64,000 bases of DNA from Lacrimispora sp. BS-2 (GCF_040207125.1 NZ_CP157940.1:3596001-3660000), one strand, 5' to 3'; counted from the first letter of the stretch, positions 20,654-29,364 are shown. Translations and numbers: made by a program. Notes: generated by a model not told the origin, from the sequence alone.

Positions 20654-21385
20654 ATGACAGGAGCATTTGAAGAAAATCTCCGGAAAGAATTGAATTTATT
20701 ATCTATAGAATTGAAAGAAAATCAAATAAATCAATTTTACAATTATTTTCAGTTGTTAGTAGAATGGAATAAATTCATGAATTTAACTGCAATTATAGAA
20801 ATGGATGAAGTGATCACAAAGCATTTTGTTGACAGCTTATCCCTGATAAAAGCAGTAGAGGAGATTGGTACAAAGGATTACAGAATCATTGATGTAGGAA
20901 CCGGGGCAGGGTTTCCTGGAATTCCTCTAAAAATTGCATTTCCTGATTTAAGAATCACATTAATGGATTCCTTAAATAAAAGGGTGAATTTTTTAAATGA
21001 AGTAATCAATGGTTTGGGACTTGAAAAAATAGAAGCCATCCACGGGAGGGCAGAAGACCTGGGAAGAGACACTCTCCATCGGGAACAGTATGATTTTTGT
21101 GTCTCCAGAGCAGTTGCTAACTTAAGCACTTTATCAGAATACTGTATGCCCTTTGTAAAAGTGGGAGGTCATTTTATTCCATATAAATCCGGGAAGATTG
21201 AAGAAGAGTTGGCTGCCGCAAAACACGCCATATTTTTATTAGGCGGAAGTGTGGAGGAAGTGAAAACCTTTTTATTGCCGGGAACAGATGTGGAACGGTC
21301 ATTGGTTAAGATAGTCAAGAATAATGGTATCTCTAAAAAGTATCCAAGAAAAGCTGGCCTGCCATCAAAGGAGCCGTTAAAATAA
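20654..21385 (+). CDS. rsmG: 16S rRNA (guanine527-N7)-methyltransferase RsmG
   Basis: SAM-dependent methyltransferase that modifies G527 of 16S rRNA; loss gives low-level streptomycin resistance in several bacteria. The 243 residues include the SAM motif IIDVGTGAGFPGIPLKI near 75-92 and SRAVANLSTLSEY. It follows mnmG by 10 bp. The stop codon lies immediately before the first parS site. Confidence 0.96.
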   Translation: MTGAFEENLRKELNLLSIELKENQINQFYNYFQLLVEWNKFMNLTAIIEMDEVITKHFVDSLSLIKAVEEIGTKDYRIIDVGTGAGFPGIPLKIAFPDLRITLMDSLNKRVNFLNEVINGLGLEKIEAIHGRAEDLGRDTLHREQYDFCVSRAVANLSTLSEYCMPFVKVGGHFIPYKSGKIEEELAAAKHAIFLLGGSVEEVKTFLLPGTDVERSLVKIVKNNGISKKYPRKAGLPSKEPLK

Positions 21386-21387
21386 AA

Positions 21388-21403
21388 TGTTTCACGTGAA
21401 ACA
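21388..21403. other. parS site 1
   Basis: TGTTTCACGTGAAACA, an exact match to the canonical ParB-binding palindrome, starting 3 nt after the rsmG stop. Confidence 0.97.
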
Positions 21404-21438
21404 TCCTTAAGCTGTTAGATCAATAATTGAGCAGTGGA

Positions 21439-21454
21439 TGTTTCACGTGAAACA
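21439..21454. other. parS site 2
   Basis: Second exact TGTTTCACGTGAAACA, 51 bp from the first, lying just beyond the 3' end of the hydrolase-like gene. The two sites occupy the whole gap between the convergent rsmG and hydrolase-like genes. Confidence 0.97.
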
Positions 21455-21473
21455 TTATTTTTTACTATTTTGA

Positions 21474-22421
21474 TTAAACAAAGAACATTTGAATAATACG
21501 ATACAGTTCAGAAGGATTTTCCAGCTGAGGAAGGTATTTGGAGTTACCGATCAAAGAACTTTCAATGGCCGGATTATATATCTGATATTCCCGGATCATC
21601 TCGCTAATGTTTTCCATTTCACATCCCCCAATAATATAAATGCTATTATTGATTTTCTTTAAAGCATTTGCAATGTTACACTTGGTATAATTACATCTGA
21701 CACTGGCATACAAGGATTTAGGTGATTCTCCTAAATGTGCTGATTCATAGTAGGCATCAACCAGTGAGGTCTTCACGGAATAAGGATTATAGAAGTTATT
21801 AGAAAATTCTTCCATAATTGCCTGTTTACTGGTAGCAATGTGGTAGAGCAGTGTTCCCAAAACAGGCAAGTCCAAAATAAATTTATAAACTTTGCCATGT
21901 TTATTTGGTATCTGGCTGCAAGACAGTAAGGTATCCGGATTAATCAGCATAATCTGATCAAATAATTCCGGTGACTGATTGCATGCCATAACAGCAAGTG
22001 GTGATGAGGAGCCGGATGCAATGACATTGGTACGATGTCCAATTTCTGATTTGATGAAATCAGAAATCATCTGAACATATAGATAGTTGGTATAAGTCAG
22101 ATCCGGTTTTTCAGAGCGTCCGCATCCTAAAAGATCCACAGCGTATACGGTATACTGCTCTTTTAAATAATCTATCATTTGATTCCATTCATATCCGCTG
22201 GAACAAGCCGTTAAATCATGAATGAGTAAAAGTGGCTTGCCGGTTCCTGTTTTTGTATAATGAATATTACCAAAACGCCATTTATAGCAAAGGGATTTTG
22301 AATCGGACAATATGTTTTTGGAGGTTGCGGAATATTTAATACATTTATTTATGACAGCAGTGGCAGTAGCAGTGCTGGCTGATAAAATAAGCAAGGTTAA
22401 TAATTTGTTCTTTGTTTTCAT
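21474..22421 (-). CDS. Alpha/beta-hydrolase-fold protein, catalytic histidine apparently lost
   Basis: A 315-residue protein with an N-terminal signal-anchor-like segment (about residues 7-25) and an alpha/beta-hydrolase core. PLLLIHDLTACSSGYEWNQ is an oxyanion-loop-like region, YAVDLLGCGRSEKPD a typical strand-4 segment, and ASGSSSPLAV has the nucleophile-elbow position Ser. Near the C-terminus, where the family reads GHxPxxExP, this protein reads GNSKYLPQLENPSEL, so Tyr stands where His is expected. It is either a non-catalytic relative or uses a rearranged triad. It is transcribed opposite to its neighbours, between parS sites, with its own GGAGG-like site. Substrate unknown. Confidence 0.75.
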   Translation of the reverse strand: MKTKNKLLTLLILSASTATATAVINKCIKYSATSKNILSDSKSLCYKWRFGNIHYTKTGTGKPLLLIHDLTACSSGYEWNQMIDYLKEQYTVYAVDLLGCGRSEKPDLTYTNYLYVQMISDFIKSEIGHRTNVIASGSSSPLAVMACNQSPELFDQIMLINPDTLLSCSQIPNKHGKVYKFILDLPVLGTLLYHIATSKQAIMEEFSNNFYNPYSVKTSLVDAYYESAHLGESPKSLYASVRCNYTKCNIANALKKINNSIYIIGGCEMENISEMIREYQIYNPAIESSLIGNSKYLPQLENPSELYRIIQMFFV

Positions 22422-22839
22422 ATTTTACCTCCTGAAGTGAGTTTATCTTTTCTTATTATAATATAATCAATATGGACTTACAACGCCTAACATATTAATT
22501 TATTCTTAAAACTTGGAAAAACCTTACAGATATTCTTTTTTAGTGGAAGAACTTGACCATAAACCTGTTAAAATTTGTTGGATACAGCCTTATAACAGCT
22601 AAGTATAGGAATAAAACTGGCAAAATGTTTCACGTGAAACATTTTTTGTAATTTATAGATTTTTTTTACAGGAAACCATAGGAAAAAAAAATAAAGTATG
22701 CTATACTCTACTTTGAAATGCAATTTCCGGATGTTATAACAGGAAAAGGTTGAAAGGAAAAAGTCTTTTAACCTTGAATTTGTGGATCAACTGGATAAAA
22801 AAGCATATCCCCTTGATTCATTAGGAGGCAAAATTAAAA
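22422..22839. other. Intergenic region upstream of parA
   Basis: A 418-bp AT-rich spacer between divergent genes. It contains the third parS and a possible -10 TATACT at 22702-22707 for parA. AGGAGG lies just before the parA ATG. I see no additional gene in it. Confidence 0.6.
22626..22641. other. parS site 3
   Basis: Third exact TGTTTCACGTGAAACA, about 200 bp upstream of parA. ParB binding here could both nucleate segregation and repress parAB. Confidence 0.97.
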
Positions 22840-23610
22840 ATGGGAAGAATCATTGCGATAGCAAACCAGAAGGGCGGAGTCGGTAAAACGACTACTGCGA
22901 TCAATTTATCTGCTTGTCTTGCGGAATCAAGACAGCGGGTATTGGCTGTGGATTTTGATCCACAGGGAAATGAGACCAGCGGATTGGGGGTTGAAAAAAG
23001 TTCCATTGAGCGAACCGTATACGATCTGCTGGTAGGAGAGTGTGAAATTGAAGAATGCCTGATTACCAATGTTCAGGAAAACCTGGATTTGCTTCCTTCC
23101 AATGTGGATTTAGCAGGAGCAGAAATTGAATTATTGGAAATCGAGAACAAGGAAACACTCCTCAAAACATATCTTGAAAAAATCAAGAAACACTATGATT
23201 TTATTATCATAGATTGTCCTCCGTCATTGAATCTATTGACAATTAATGCCTTAACAGCTGCAAACACTGTATTAGTACCAATTCAATGTGAATATTATGC
23301 GTTAGAAGGATTGAGCCAGGTACTGAAAACGGTAAATTTGGTAAAAAAGAAGCTAAATCCCGCCCTTGAGATGGAAGGTGTTGTTTTTACCATGTATGAT
23401 GCCAGGACAAACCTTTCCCTGGAGGTTGTGGAAAGTGTTAAAAATAATTTAAACCAGAATATCTATAAAACCATTATACCCAGAAATGTCAGACTGGCAG
23501 AGGCTCCCAGCCATGGAATGCCGATTAATTTATATGATTCCAGATCAGCAGGAGCGGAAAGCTACCGGTTACTGGCGGCAGAAGTAATAAGCAGAGGAGA
23601 AGAAATATAA
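22840..23610 (+). CDS. parA: Chromosome-partitioning ATPase ParA (Soj)
   Basis: Deviant-Walker ATPase that positions the origin with ParB and, in Bacillus, modulates DnaA. The 256 residues start MGRIIAIANQKGG. Walker A KGGVGKTTT is at 11-19, the A' region VDFDPQGN near 42, and Walker B IIIDCPPSLNLLT near 120. It is short, without an N-terminal HTH, so chromosomal Soj type rather than plasmid P1 type. Confidence 0.95.
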   Translation: MGRIIAIANQKGGVGKTTTAINLSACLAESRQRVLAVDFDPQGNETSGLGVEKSSIERTVYDLLVGECEIEECLITNVQENLDLLPSNVDLAGAEIELLEIENKETLLKTYLEKIKKHYDFIIIDCPPSLNLLTINALTAANTVLVPIQCEYYALEGLSQVLKTVNLVKKKLNPALEMEGVVFTMYDARTNLSLEVVESVKNNLNQNIYKTIIPRNVRLAEAPSHGMPINLYDSRSAGAESYRLLAAEVISRGEEI

Positions 23611-23612
23611 TT

Positions 23613-24557
23613 ATGGCAAAGAGAACGGGTTTAGGAAAAGGCCTTGGAGCAATTTTTGGAGATGAAGTAATGGAATCTGCGGCAGAGGAACAGGAAATGA
23701 AGAACCATCCAAAGCCGGAGCAGACAATTGTAAAAAAAGAAACAGGACAAGAGGAACAAGAAGCCGGAAAAGGGTTGTTCCTCAAAATATCCTCCATTGA
23801 ACCGAATCATAATCAGCCAAGAATGGAATTCAGGGAGGAATCCCTCATAGAATTGGCGGAATCCATGAAAGAATATGGTGTTTTGCAGCCACTTTTGGTA
23901 CAAAAAAAGGGGGATTTCTACGAAATCATTGCCGGTGAACGAAGATGGAGAGCGGCAAAGCTGGCAGGTTTGAAAGAAGTTCCTGTGGTGATCCGGGAGT
24001 ACACAAAGCAGCAGTCAATGGAAATTGCATTGATTGAAAATGTACAGAGAGAAGATTTAAATCCCATTGAAGAAGCCAAGGCTTATCAAAGGCTGATGCA
24101 GGAATTTGGATTAAAGCAGGAAGAAATCGCAGCACGCGTAGCAAAAAACAGGGTAACCATAACCAACAGCATGCGTTTATTAAAGCTGGAAAAACGAGTC
24201 CAGGATATGCTCATACAAAACCAGATCACAGGAGGACATGCCAGAGCGCTTCTGGCTGTTGATGATCCGGAAATGCAATTTCAGATTGCAGGAAGGATCG
24301 TTGCTGAAAATCTAAGTGTCCGTGAAGTGGAAAAGCTTGTTAAATCCTTATCGAAGAAAAAAGAGCCAAAGGAAAAAAAGGAAGAGGATGAAAGCATTTT
24401 TCTGATATTCAGGGAATTGGAAGACCGAATGAAAACTGCCATGGGAACCAAAGTAAGCATTAACCGGAAAGACAGTAATAAAGGAAGAGTGGAAATTGAG
24501 TACTATTCTGAGGCAGAATTGGAAAGAATAGTAGAGTTGATAGAATCCATAAGATAA
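23613..24557 (+). CDS. parB: Chromosome-partitioning protein ParB (Spo0J)
   Basis: CTP-dependent clamp that loads at parS. The 314 residues contain an N-terminal ParA-interaction peptide (KRTGLGKGLGAIFGDE), the ParB/CTPase domain with GERRWRAAKLAG and IENVQREDLNPIEEA, a central HTH (EEIAARVAKNRVTITNSMRLL) that reads parS, and a C-terminal dimerisation domain after a Lys/Glu-rich linker. It starts 2 bp after parA. Cognate parS sites lie 1-2 kb upstream. Confidence 0.96.
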   Translation: MAKRTGLGKGLGAIFGDEVMESAAEEQEMKNHPKPEQTIVKKETGQEEQEAGKGLFLKISSIEPNHNQPRMEFREESLIELAESMKEYGVLQPLLVQKKGDFYEIIAGERRWRAAKLAGLKEVPVVIREYTKQQSMEIALIENVQREDLNPIEEAKAYQRLMQEFGLKQEEIAARVAKNRVTITNSMRLLKLEKRVQDMLIQNQITGGHARALLAVDDPEMQFQIAGRIVAENLSVREVEKLVKSLSKKKEPKEKKEEDESIFLIFRELEDRMKTAMGTKVSINRKDSNKGRVEIEYYSEAELERIVELIESIR

Positions 24558-24581
24558 CATCATAGAAGCGAGGACGAAAGA

Positions 24582-25088
24582 ATGGACAACAGTATATTGA
24601 ATCAGTTACCGGTTGATCCTGCTTTTTTAATAATTGGATTAGCCGTAATTACCATGATATTACTGATCGTTGTAATCATATGTCTGGTTCAGATGAGAAA
24701 GCTGTATCGCAGATACGACTATTTTATGAGGGGGAAGGATGCGGAGACCCTGGAAGAGATTATTATGGAGCAGATGGAGGATATTGCGGAGCTTAAAGCG
24801 GAAGACCGCGCCAATAAGGATTCTCTTCGTAATACCAACAAGAATTACAGAAGTGCTTTCCAGAAATTTGGACTTATAAAATACAACGCGTTTAAAGGGA
24901 TGGGCGGTAACTTAAGCTTTGCAATGGCAATCCTTGACTATACAAATTCCGGTTTTGTTTTGAATTCCGTTCATAGCCGGGAAGGATGCTATGTTTACAT
25001 TAAGGAAGTGGAAAGAGGAGAAACAGATGTTTTGCTTGGAAGCGAGGAAAAGGATGCTTTGGAGCAGGCATTGGGATATCATTCATAA
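24582..25088 (+). CDS. DUF4446 family membrane-anchored protein
   Basis: A 168-residue protein with one N-terminal transmembrane helix (about 15-40, PAFLIIGLAVITMILLIVVI), then a coiled-coil-like charged segment (about 45-90) and a compact C-terminal domain with YNAFKGMGGNLSFAMAILD. I recognise it as the DUF4446 family, often found next to parB in clostridia. Function unknown. It ends the parAB transcription unit, as shown by the following terminator. Confidence 0.8.
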   Translation: MDNSILNQLPVDPAFLIIGLAVITMILLIVVIICLVQMRKLYRRYDYFMRGKDAETLEEIIMEQMEDIAELKAEDRANKDSLRNTNKNYRSAFQKFGLIKYNAFKGMGGNLSFAMAILDYTNSGFVLNSVHSREGCYVYIKEVERGETDVLLGSEEKDALEQALGYHS

Positions 25089-25090
25089 AA

Positions 25091-25123
25091 ACCAGGTGCG
25101 GCAAAAGCTGCACCTGGTTTTTT
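25091..25123 (+). terminator. Terminator of parA-parB-DUF4446
   Basis: ACCAGGTGCGGC pairs with GCTGCACCTGGT around AAAA, followed by TTTTTTAT. Confidence 0.9.
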
Positions 25124-25196
25124 ATAATAGTAAAAGCGTTAGAATTTTTGATCAAAATCCATGAAAGAATTGATAGAATTTTGGTTTACAATAATT

Positions 25197-26063
25197 CTAC
25201 AAAGGTATATGATCTGAGGGGCATATAATCTGCTTCATTTCCATATGGCGTTTCTCTGCAAGTGCTGCTCCGATGGCAGTACCGTATTCCGCCTGGTCCG
25301 GTATAATGAAATGGACATGAAACATGGGCTCAAGGATTTGGAATACGTCTTTGCACTGAGGGAATTTTGCCAGATTTCCGGTCATGACAAAATTGGTGAT
25401 ATTGCTGTTCAGTGAAGATAAAATAGCGGATTTCGCAATAACCTGGAGTACCATATTAATGATTCCCACGGCAATATCCTCGTCGGATACAAGGTTTCTT
25501 ACCTTACCGAAATTAGAGGCTGTGGCGGAAAGAGGAAGGCCGGGCAGGGGAGTTCTTGAGATATCCTGTATCTGTAAGTCAACATTGCTTATATTCCCCC
25601 GGCTTGCCAGCTCCATGATCTGGGAGATATCCTGGGTTTTAAGGAGAAGGCTTGAAAGGCCGAGGATGGTTCCTCCACCTATGCCGATTCCTCCGGTATG
25701 AGTAATTTTATCTCCGTTTACCTGGACAAGAGAGGTTCCAGTTCCCATGCTTACCACGATTAAGTCGTTCAGTCCAGTAAAATATTGTCCTCCCAGACCA
25801 TTGCAGGTGAATTCGTCTACCTTAAAAGTAGGAATTCCGTATAAGGGCTGTTCTACGTAAGCGCTGCCAACCCCTGTGATCATAATTTTTTCAATTTCAT
25901 TCAACTGGATGTTGTTTTCATAGATGAATTTTCCAAGAGCTCCAAACAGAGAAGCTATTGGGTTATCAGCTTTAACAAAAGTAGGAATTTTTAATTTATT
26001 ATCTTGAAATCCTACAATTTTAGTTGTGCTTCCTCCAAGATCAATTCCAATTGTAATTTTCAT
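25197..26063 (-). CDS. coaW: Type II pantothenate kinase
   Basis: First committed step of coenzyme A synthesis, pantothenate to 4'-phosphopantothenate. The 288-residue actin/ASKHA-fold protein has the phosphate-1 loop GIDLGGSTTKIVGF at the N-terminus, MGTGTSLV near 108, and GGIGIGGGTILGL near 125, the pattern of bacterial type II (CoaW) enzymes, which resist feedback by CoA. It is monocistronic, with its own upstream region. Confidence 0.85.
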   Translation of the reverse strand: MKITIGIDLGGSTTKIVGFQDNKLKIPTFVKADNPIASLFGALGKFIYENNIQLNEIEKIMITGVGSAYVEQPLYGIPTFKVDEFTCNGLGGQYFTGLNDLIVVSMGTGTSLVQVNGDKITHTGGIGIGGGTILGLSSLLLKTQDISQIMELASRGNISNVDLQIQDISRTPLPGLPLSATASNFGKVRNLVSDEDIAVGIINMVLQVIAKSAILSSLNSNITNFVMTGNLAKFPQCKDVFQILEPMFHVHFIIPDQAEYGTAIGAALAEKRHMEMKQIICPSDHIPL

Positions 26064-26096
26064 AATTTTAAAATCCCCTTAATCTTGTATATAAAA

Positions 26097-26147
26097 AATA
26101 TAATCTTACCTGAGAAAAAACGATGTTTAAGGTAACATAATTATATT
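26097..26147. repeat. Imperfect inverted repeat upstream of coaW
   Basis: AATATAATCTTACCT (26097-26111) matches the reverse complement of AGGTAACATAATTATATT (26130-26147) apart from a 3-nt bulge. It lies just outside the coaW start, about where its promoter should be, so an operator is possible. Confidence 0.45.
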
Positions 26148-26277
26148 TCAGCGCAAATATGTCTGCGTTTCTAAGGCTTACTATATCATACATGATGCGC
26201 ATTGCCAAGTTTTTAAATCCGTCCAAAAGCCGTTTATCCTCCTTTTTATAAGAATAAACCGGGAAATAGATGCTCAG

Positions 26278-26326
26278 AATATAACTTATCTGAGCTTGCA
26301 GCGCAAGTGAAGATAAAAGGGCTGCT
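26278..26326 (+). repeat. 49-bp direct repeat, copy 1
   Basis: Shares 48 of 49 bases with the copy at 26370-26418. Each copy contains a hairpin CTTGC-AGC-GCAAG inside a broader imperfect dyad TTATCT...AGATAA. Confidence 0.85.
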
Positions 26327-26345
26327 TCTTAGCCCGTTCATCCGA

Positions 26346-26371
26346 TTGTGAAAACAAAAGAGTTTTCACAA
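26346..26371. repeat. Palindrome between the 49-bp repeats
   Basis: TTGTGAAAAC (26346-26355) and GTTTTCACAA (26362-26371) are perfect arms around AAAAGA. The half-sites resemble Rex half-sites, but the centre spacing is 8 bp too long for a Rex operator. Confidence 0.6.
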
Positions 26372-26418
26372 TATAACTTGTCTGAGCTTGCAGCGCAAGT
26401 GAAGATAAAAGGGCTGCT
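26370..26418 (+). repeat. 49-bp direct repeat, copy 2
   Basis: Second copy, 92 bp after the first. It differs by one base (TTGTCTGAG instead of TTATCTGAG). Confidence 0.85.
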
Positions 26419-26578
26419 CATCTGATTATGGGAAGTGTTTTGGCTTCCGTTAGCATGTTTAATTAGAAAAAGAGAAGGGCGCTCAGAAATAACCTTATAT
26501 TATATTATATTAAATTTTAAAATATGAGATTTGAATAAAAAATAGCTTGAACCATGTATATTTTTGTAAAATATAACA

Positions 26579-26607
26579 TTGACAAAAAAATAACAATAGC
26601 ATATAAT
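26579..26607 (+). promoter_or_regulatory. adhE promoter
   Basis: TTGACA (26579-26584), 17-bp spacer, TATAAT (26602-26607), a perfect SigA promoter. The leader is about 70 nt long before the GGAGG site. Confidence 0.9.
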
Positions 26608-26684
26608 GAAATCACGATAGATCGTTAAAAAAATATCGATATAAAAATACCTATTTAACTTATTTTAAAAATTGGAGGAAAATC

Positions 26685-29303
26685 ATGATGGCTAAGAAAG
26701 AACAACAGGTAAGAGTTCCTGAGATCATTGATAGTGTAGATGCTCTGATCGCGAAGATGGAAGCCATGAAAGAGGCTCAGAGAGTATTTGCTTCCTTCAC
26801 CCAGGAACAGGTGGATAAGATCTTTTATGAAGCAGCAAGTGCTGCCAATAAGTTAAGAATCCCTCTGGCAAAAATGGCTGTAGAAGAAACCGGTATGGGT
26901 GTTGTGGAAGATAAGGTCATTAAGAACAACTATGCTGCAGAATATATTTATAACTCCTATAAAGACACCAAAACCTGTGGTGTGATCGAAGAAGATAAGG
27001 CATATGGCATTAAGAAAATTGCAGAGCCTATTGGTCTGATTGCGGCGGTTATTCCGACTACAAACCCGACTTCAACTGCTATTTTCAAAACCCTGATCAG
27101 CTTAAAGACCAGAAATGCCATCATAATTTCCCCTCATCCACGTGCAAAGAATTCTACCATTGCAGCTGCAAAGGTGGTTCTTGATGCCGCTGTTAAGGCT
27201 GGCGCACCGGAAGGGATCATCAGCTGGATCGACGTTCCTTCTCTGGAACTGACCAATGAGGTCATGAGAAGTGCGGATATTATTCTGGCAACCGGCGGCC
27301 CTGGTATGGTAAAAGCAGCTTATTCTTCCGGAAAACCAGCCCTTGGCGTTGGTGCAGGTAATACCCCTGTAATCATTGATGATACGGCTGATATTAAGAT
27401 GGCAGTCAGCTCCATCATCCATTCCAAGACCTTTGACAATGGTATGATCTGCGCTTCCGAGCAGTCTGTAACGGTTCTTGAACCTGTTTATGATGCAGTT
27501 AAAAAAGAGTTTGCAGCCAGAGGTTGCTATTTCTTAAAGGAAGATGAACTGAATAAGGTACGTAAGACCATTATTATCAATGGTGCGTTAAATGCCAAGA
27601 TCGTAGGCCAGAAAGCTCACACCATTGCAAAGCTTGCAGGCGTGGAAGTTCCTGAATCCGCAAAGATCCTGATCGGTGAGGTTGAGAGCGTTAATCTGGA
27701 AGAAGAATTTGCACATGAAAAGCTGTCACCGGTTCTGGCTATGTATAAGGCAAAAACCTTTGATGAGGCGATTGAAAAGGCAGAGCAGCTGGTTGCTGAC
27801 GGCGGTTACGGACATACCTCTTCTCTTTATGTAAATGTAAATGAAAAAGAAAAAATGGCAAAGCATGCAGCGGCTATGAAGACATGCCGTATCCTGGTGA
27901 ATACCCCATCTTCTCACGGCGGTATCGGTGACATCTACAACTTCAAGCTTCAGCCATCCCTGACTCTGGGCTGCGGTTCCTGGGGCGGAAACTCTGTTTC
28001 TGAAAACGTTGGGGTAAAGCATTTGCTGAATATTAAGACCGTTGCTGAGAGGAGAGAGAACATGCTGTGGTTCAGAAATCCTGAAAAGGTTTACTTTAAA
28101 AAGGGTTGTATGCCTGTAGCGCTTAGTGAATTAAAGGATGTATATAACAAAAAGAGAGCATTTGTAGTAACAGACTCCTTCCTTTACATGAACGGTTATA
28201 CAAAACCGATTACAGATAAATTAGATGAAATGGGTATCGTTTATACCGTATTTTCCGATGTTCAGCCAGACCCGACCCTGGCAAATGCTCAGGCAGGTGC
28301 GGCTGCTATGAAGGCATTCCAGCCGGATACCATTATCGCCTTAGGCGGCGGTTCTGCCATGGACGCAGCTAAGATCATGTGGGTAATGTATGAGCATCCA
28401 GAGGTGGACTTCCAGGATATGGCCATGCGCTTTATGGATATCCGTAAGAGAGTCTACACATTCCCTAAAATGGGTGAAAAAGCTTACTTTGTGGCCATCC
28501 CAACTTCTTCTGGTACAGGTTCTGAGGTAACCTCCTTTGCGGTTATTACTGACCAGGAAACAGGGGTAAAATATCCTCTTGCAGATTATGAATTAATGCC
28601 GAATATGGCTATCGTTGATGCGGACAACATGATGAGTCAGCCAAAGGGCCTTACAAGTGCTTCCGGTATTGACGTTATGACTCATGCATTAGAGGCTTAT
28701 GCTTCCATAATGGCTTCTGATTATACGGATGGTCTTGCACTTAAGTCCATGAAAAATGTATTTAACTATCTGCCTATCGCATACAATGACGGAACCAATG
28801 TAGAGGCCAGATGTAAGATGGCAGATGCTTCCTGCATGGCTGGTATGGCATTTAATAACGCATTTTTAGGTGTATGCCATTCCATGGCTCATAAATTAGG
28901 CGCTTATCATCACCTTCCTCATGGTGTTGCAAATGCGCTGCTGATCACCTTGGTTATGGAGTTCAATGCTTGTGAAGTTCCAGCTAAAATGGGAACCTTC
29001 CCACAGTATGAGTATCCTCATACTCTGGCAAGATATGCAGAATGCGCTCGTTTCTGCGGCCTGGATGGCAAGGATGATGCGGAACTGCTTAAGAAATTCA
29101 TTGCAAAAATCGAGGAATTAAAGAAGGCAGTAGGAATCAAGGCAACCATTAAGGATTATGGCATTGATGAAAAGAACTTCCTGGCTACTCTGGATGAAAT
29201 GGTTGAAAATGCATTTGATGACCAGTGTACAGGCGCAAATCCAAGATATCCTCTTATGAGTGAAATTAAGGAAATGTATTTAAAAGCTTACTACGGTAAA
29301 TAA
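26685..29303 (+). CDS. adhE: Bifunctional acetaldehyde-CoA/alcohol dehydrogenase
   Basis: Reduces acetyl-CoA to acetaldehyde and then ethanol, regenerating NAD+ in fermentation; the enzyme forms spirosomes. The 872 residues comprise an N-terminal aldehyde dehydrogenase (about 1-440, catalytic Cys256 in NGMICASEQS), a linker, and a C-terminal iron-dependent alcohol dehydrogenase (about 455-870). The ADH half has GGGSAMDAAK for NAD and metal-binding histidines in DVMTHALEAY and CHSMAHKLGAYHHLPHG. GGAGG lies 8 nt before the first ATG. The strong promoter and long regulatory spacer fit a highly expressed, redox-controlled gene. Confidence 0.97.
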   Translation: MMAKKEQQVRVPEIIDSVDALIAKMEAMKEAQRVFASFTQEQVDKIFYEAASAANKLRIPLAKMAVEETGMGVVEDKVIKNNYAAEYIYNSYKDTKTCGVIEEDKAYGIKKIAEPIGLIAAVIPTTNPTSTAIFKTLISLKTRNAIIISPHPRAKNSTIAAAKVVLDAAVKAGAPEGIISWIDVPSLELTNEVMRSADIILATGGPGMVKAAYSSGKPALGVGAGNTPVIIDDTADIKMAVSSIIHSKTFDNGMICASEQSVTVLEPVYDAVKKEFAARGCYFLKEDELNKVRKTIIINGALNAKIVGQKAHTIAKLAGVEVPESAKILIGEVESVNLEEEFAHEKLSPVLAMYKAKTFDEAIEKAEQLVADGGYGHTSSLYVNVNEKEKMAKHAAAMKTCRILVNTPSSHGGIGDIYNFKLQPSLTLGCGSWGGNSVSENVGVKHLLNIKTVAERRENMLWFRNPEKVYFKKGCMPVALSELKDVYNKKRAFVVTDSFLYMNGYTKPITDKLDEMGIVYTVFSDVQPDPTLANAQAGAAAMKAFQPDTIIALGGGSAMDAAKIMWVMYEHPEVDFQDMAMRFMDIRKRVYTFPKMGEKAYFVAIPTSSGTGSEVTSFAVITDQETGVKYPLADYELMPNMAIVDADNMMSQPKGLTSASGIDVMTHALEAYASIMASDYTDGLALKSMKNVFNYLPIAYNDGTNVEARCKMADASCMAGMAFNNAFLGVCHSMAHKLGAYHHLPHGVANALLITLVMEFNACEVPAKMGTFPQYEYPHTLARYAECARFCGLDGKDDAELLKKFIAKIEELKKAVGIKATIKDYGIDEKNFLATLDEMVENAFDDQCTGANPRYPLMSEIKEMYLKAYYGK

Positions 29304-29316
29304 GTTTAAATAGGTA

Positions 29317-29362
29317 GCAAAAGGCCGTACCCGAATCGCGGGACGGCCTTTTGCATTTTCTT
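29317..29362. terminator. Terminator of adhE, probably bidirectional
   Basis: GCAAAAGGCCGT(A)CCCG pairs with CGGGACGGCCTTTTGC, with one bulged A, followed by ATTTTCTTTTTT. It is shared with the convergent nudC. Confidence 0.9.
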
Positions 29363-29364
29363 TT

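Larger units (their letters stand above)
26064..26684. other. 621-bp intergenic region with repeats between coaW and adhE
   Basis: A long gene-free spacer between divergent genes. From left to right it holds an imperfect inverted repeat (26097-26147), a pair of 49-bp direct repeats (26278-26326 and 26370-26418), a palindrome between them (26346-26371), an AT-rich segment, and the adhE promoter (26579-26607). I find no convincing open reading frame. Confidence 0.75.

Noticed and set aside
26561..26585. Possible Rex operator at the adhE -35 box (TTGTAAAATATAACATTG)
   Set aside because: Symmetry is poor compared with TTGTTAA-N4-TTAACAA. It is too weak to call, although Rex control of adhE is common.
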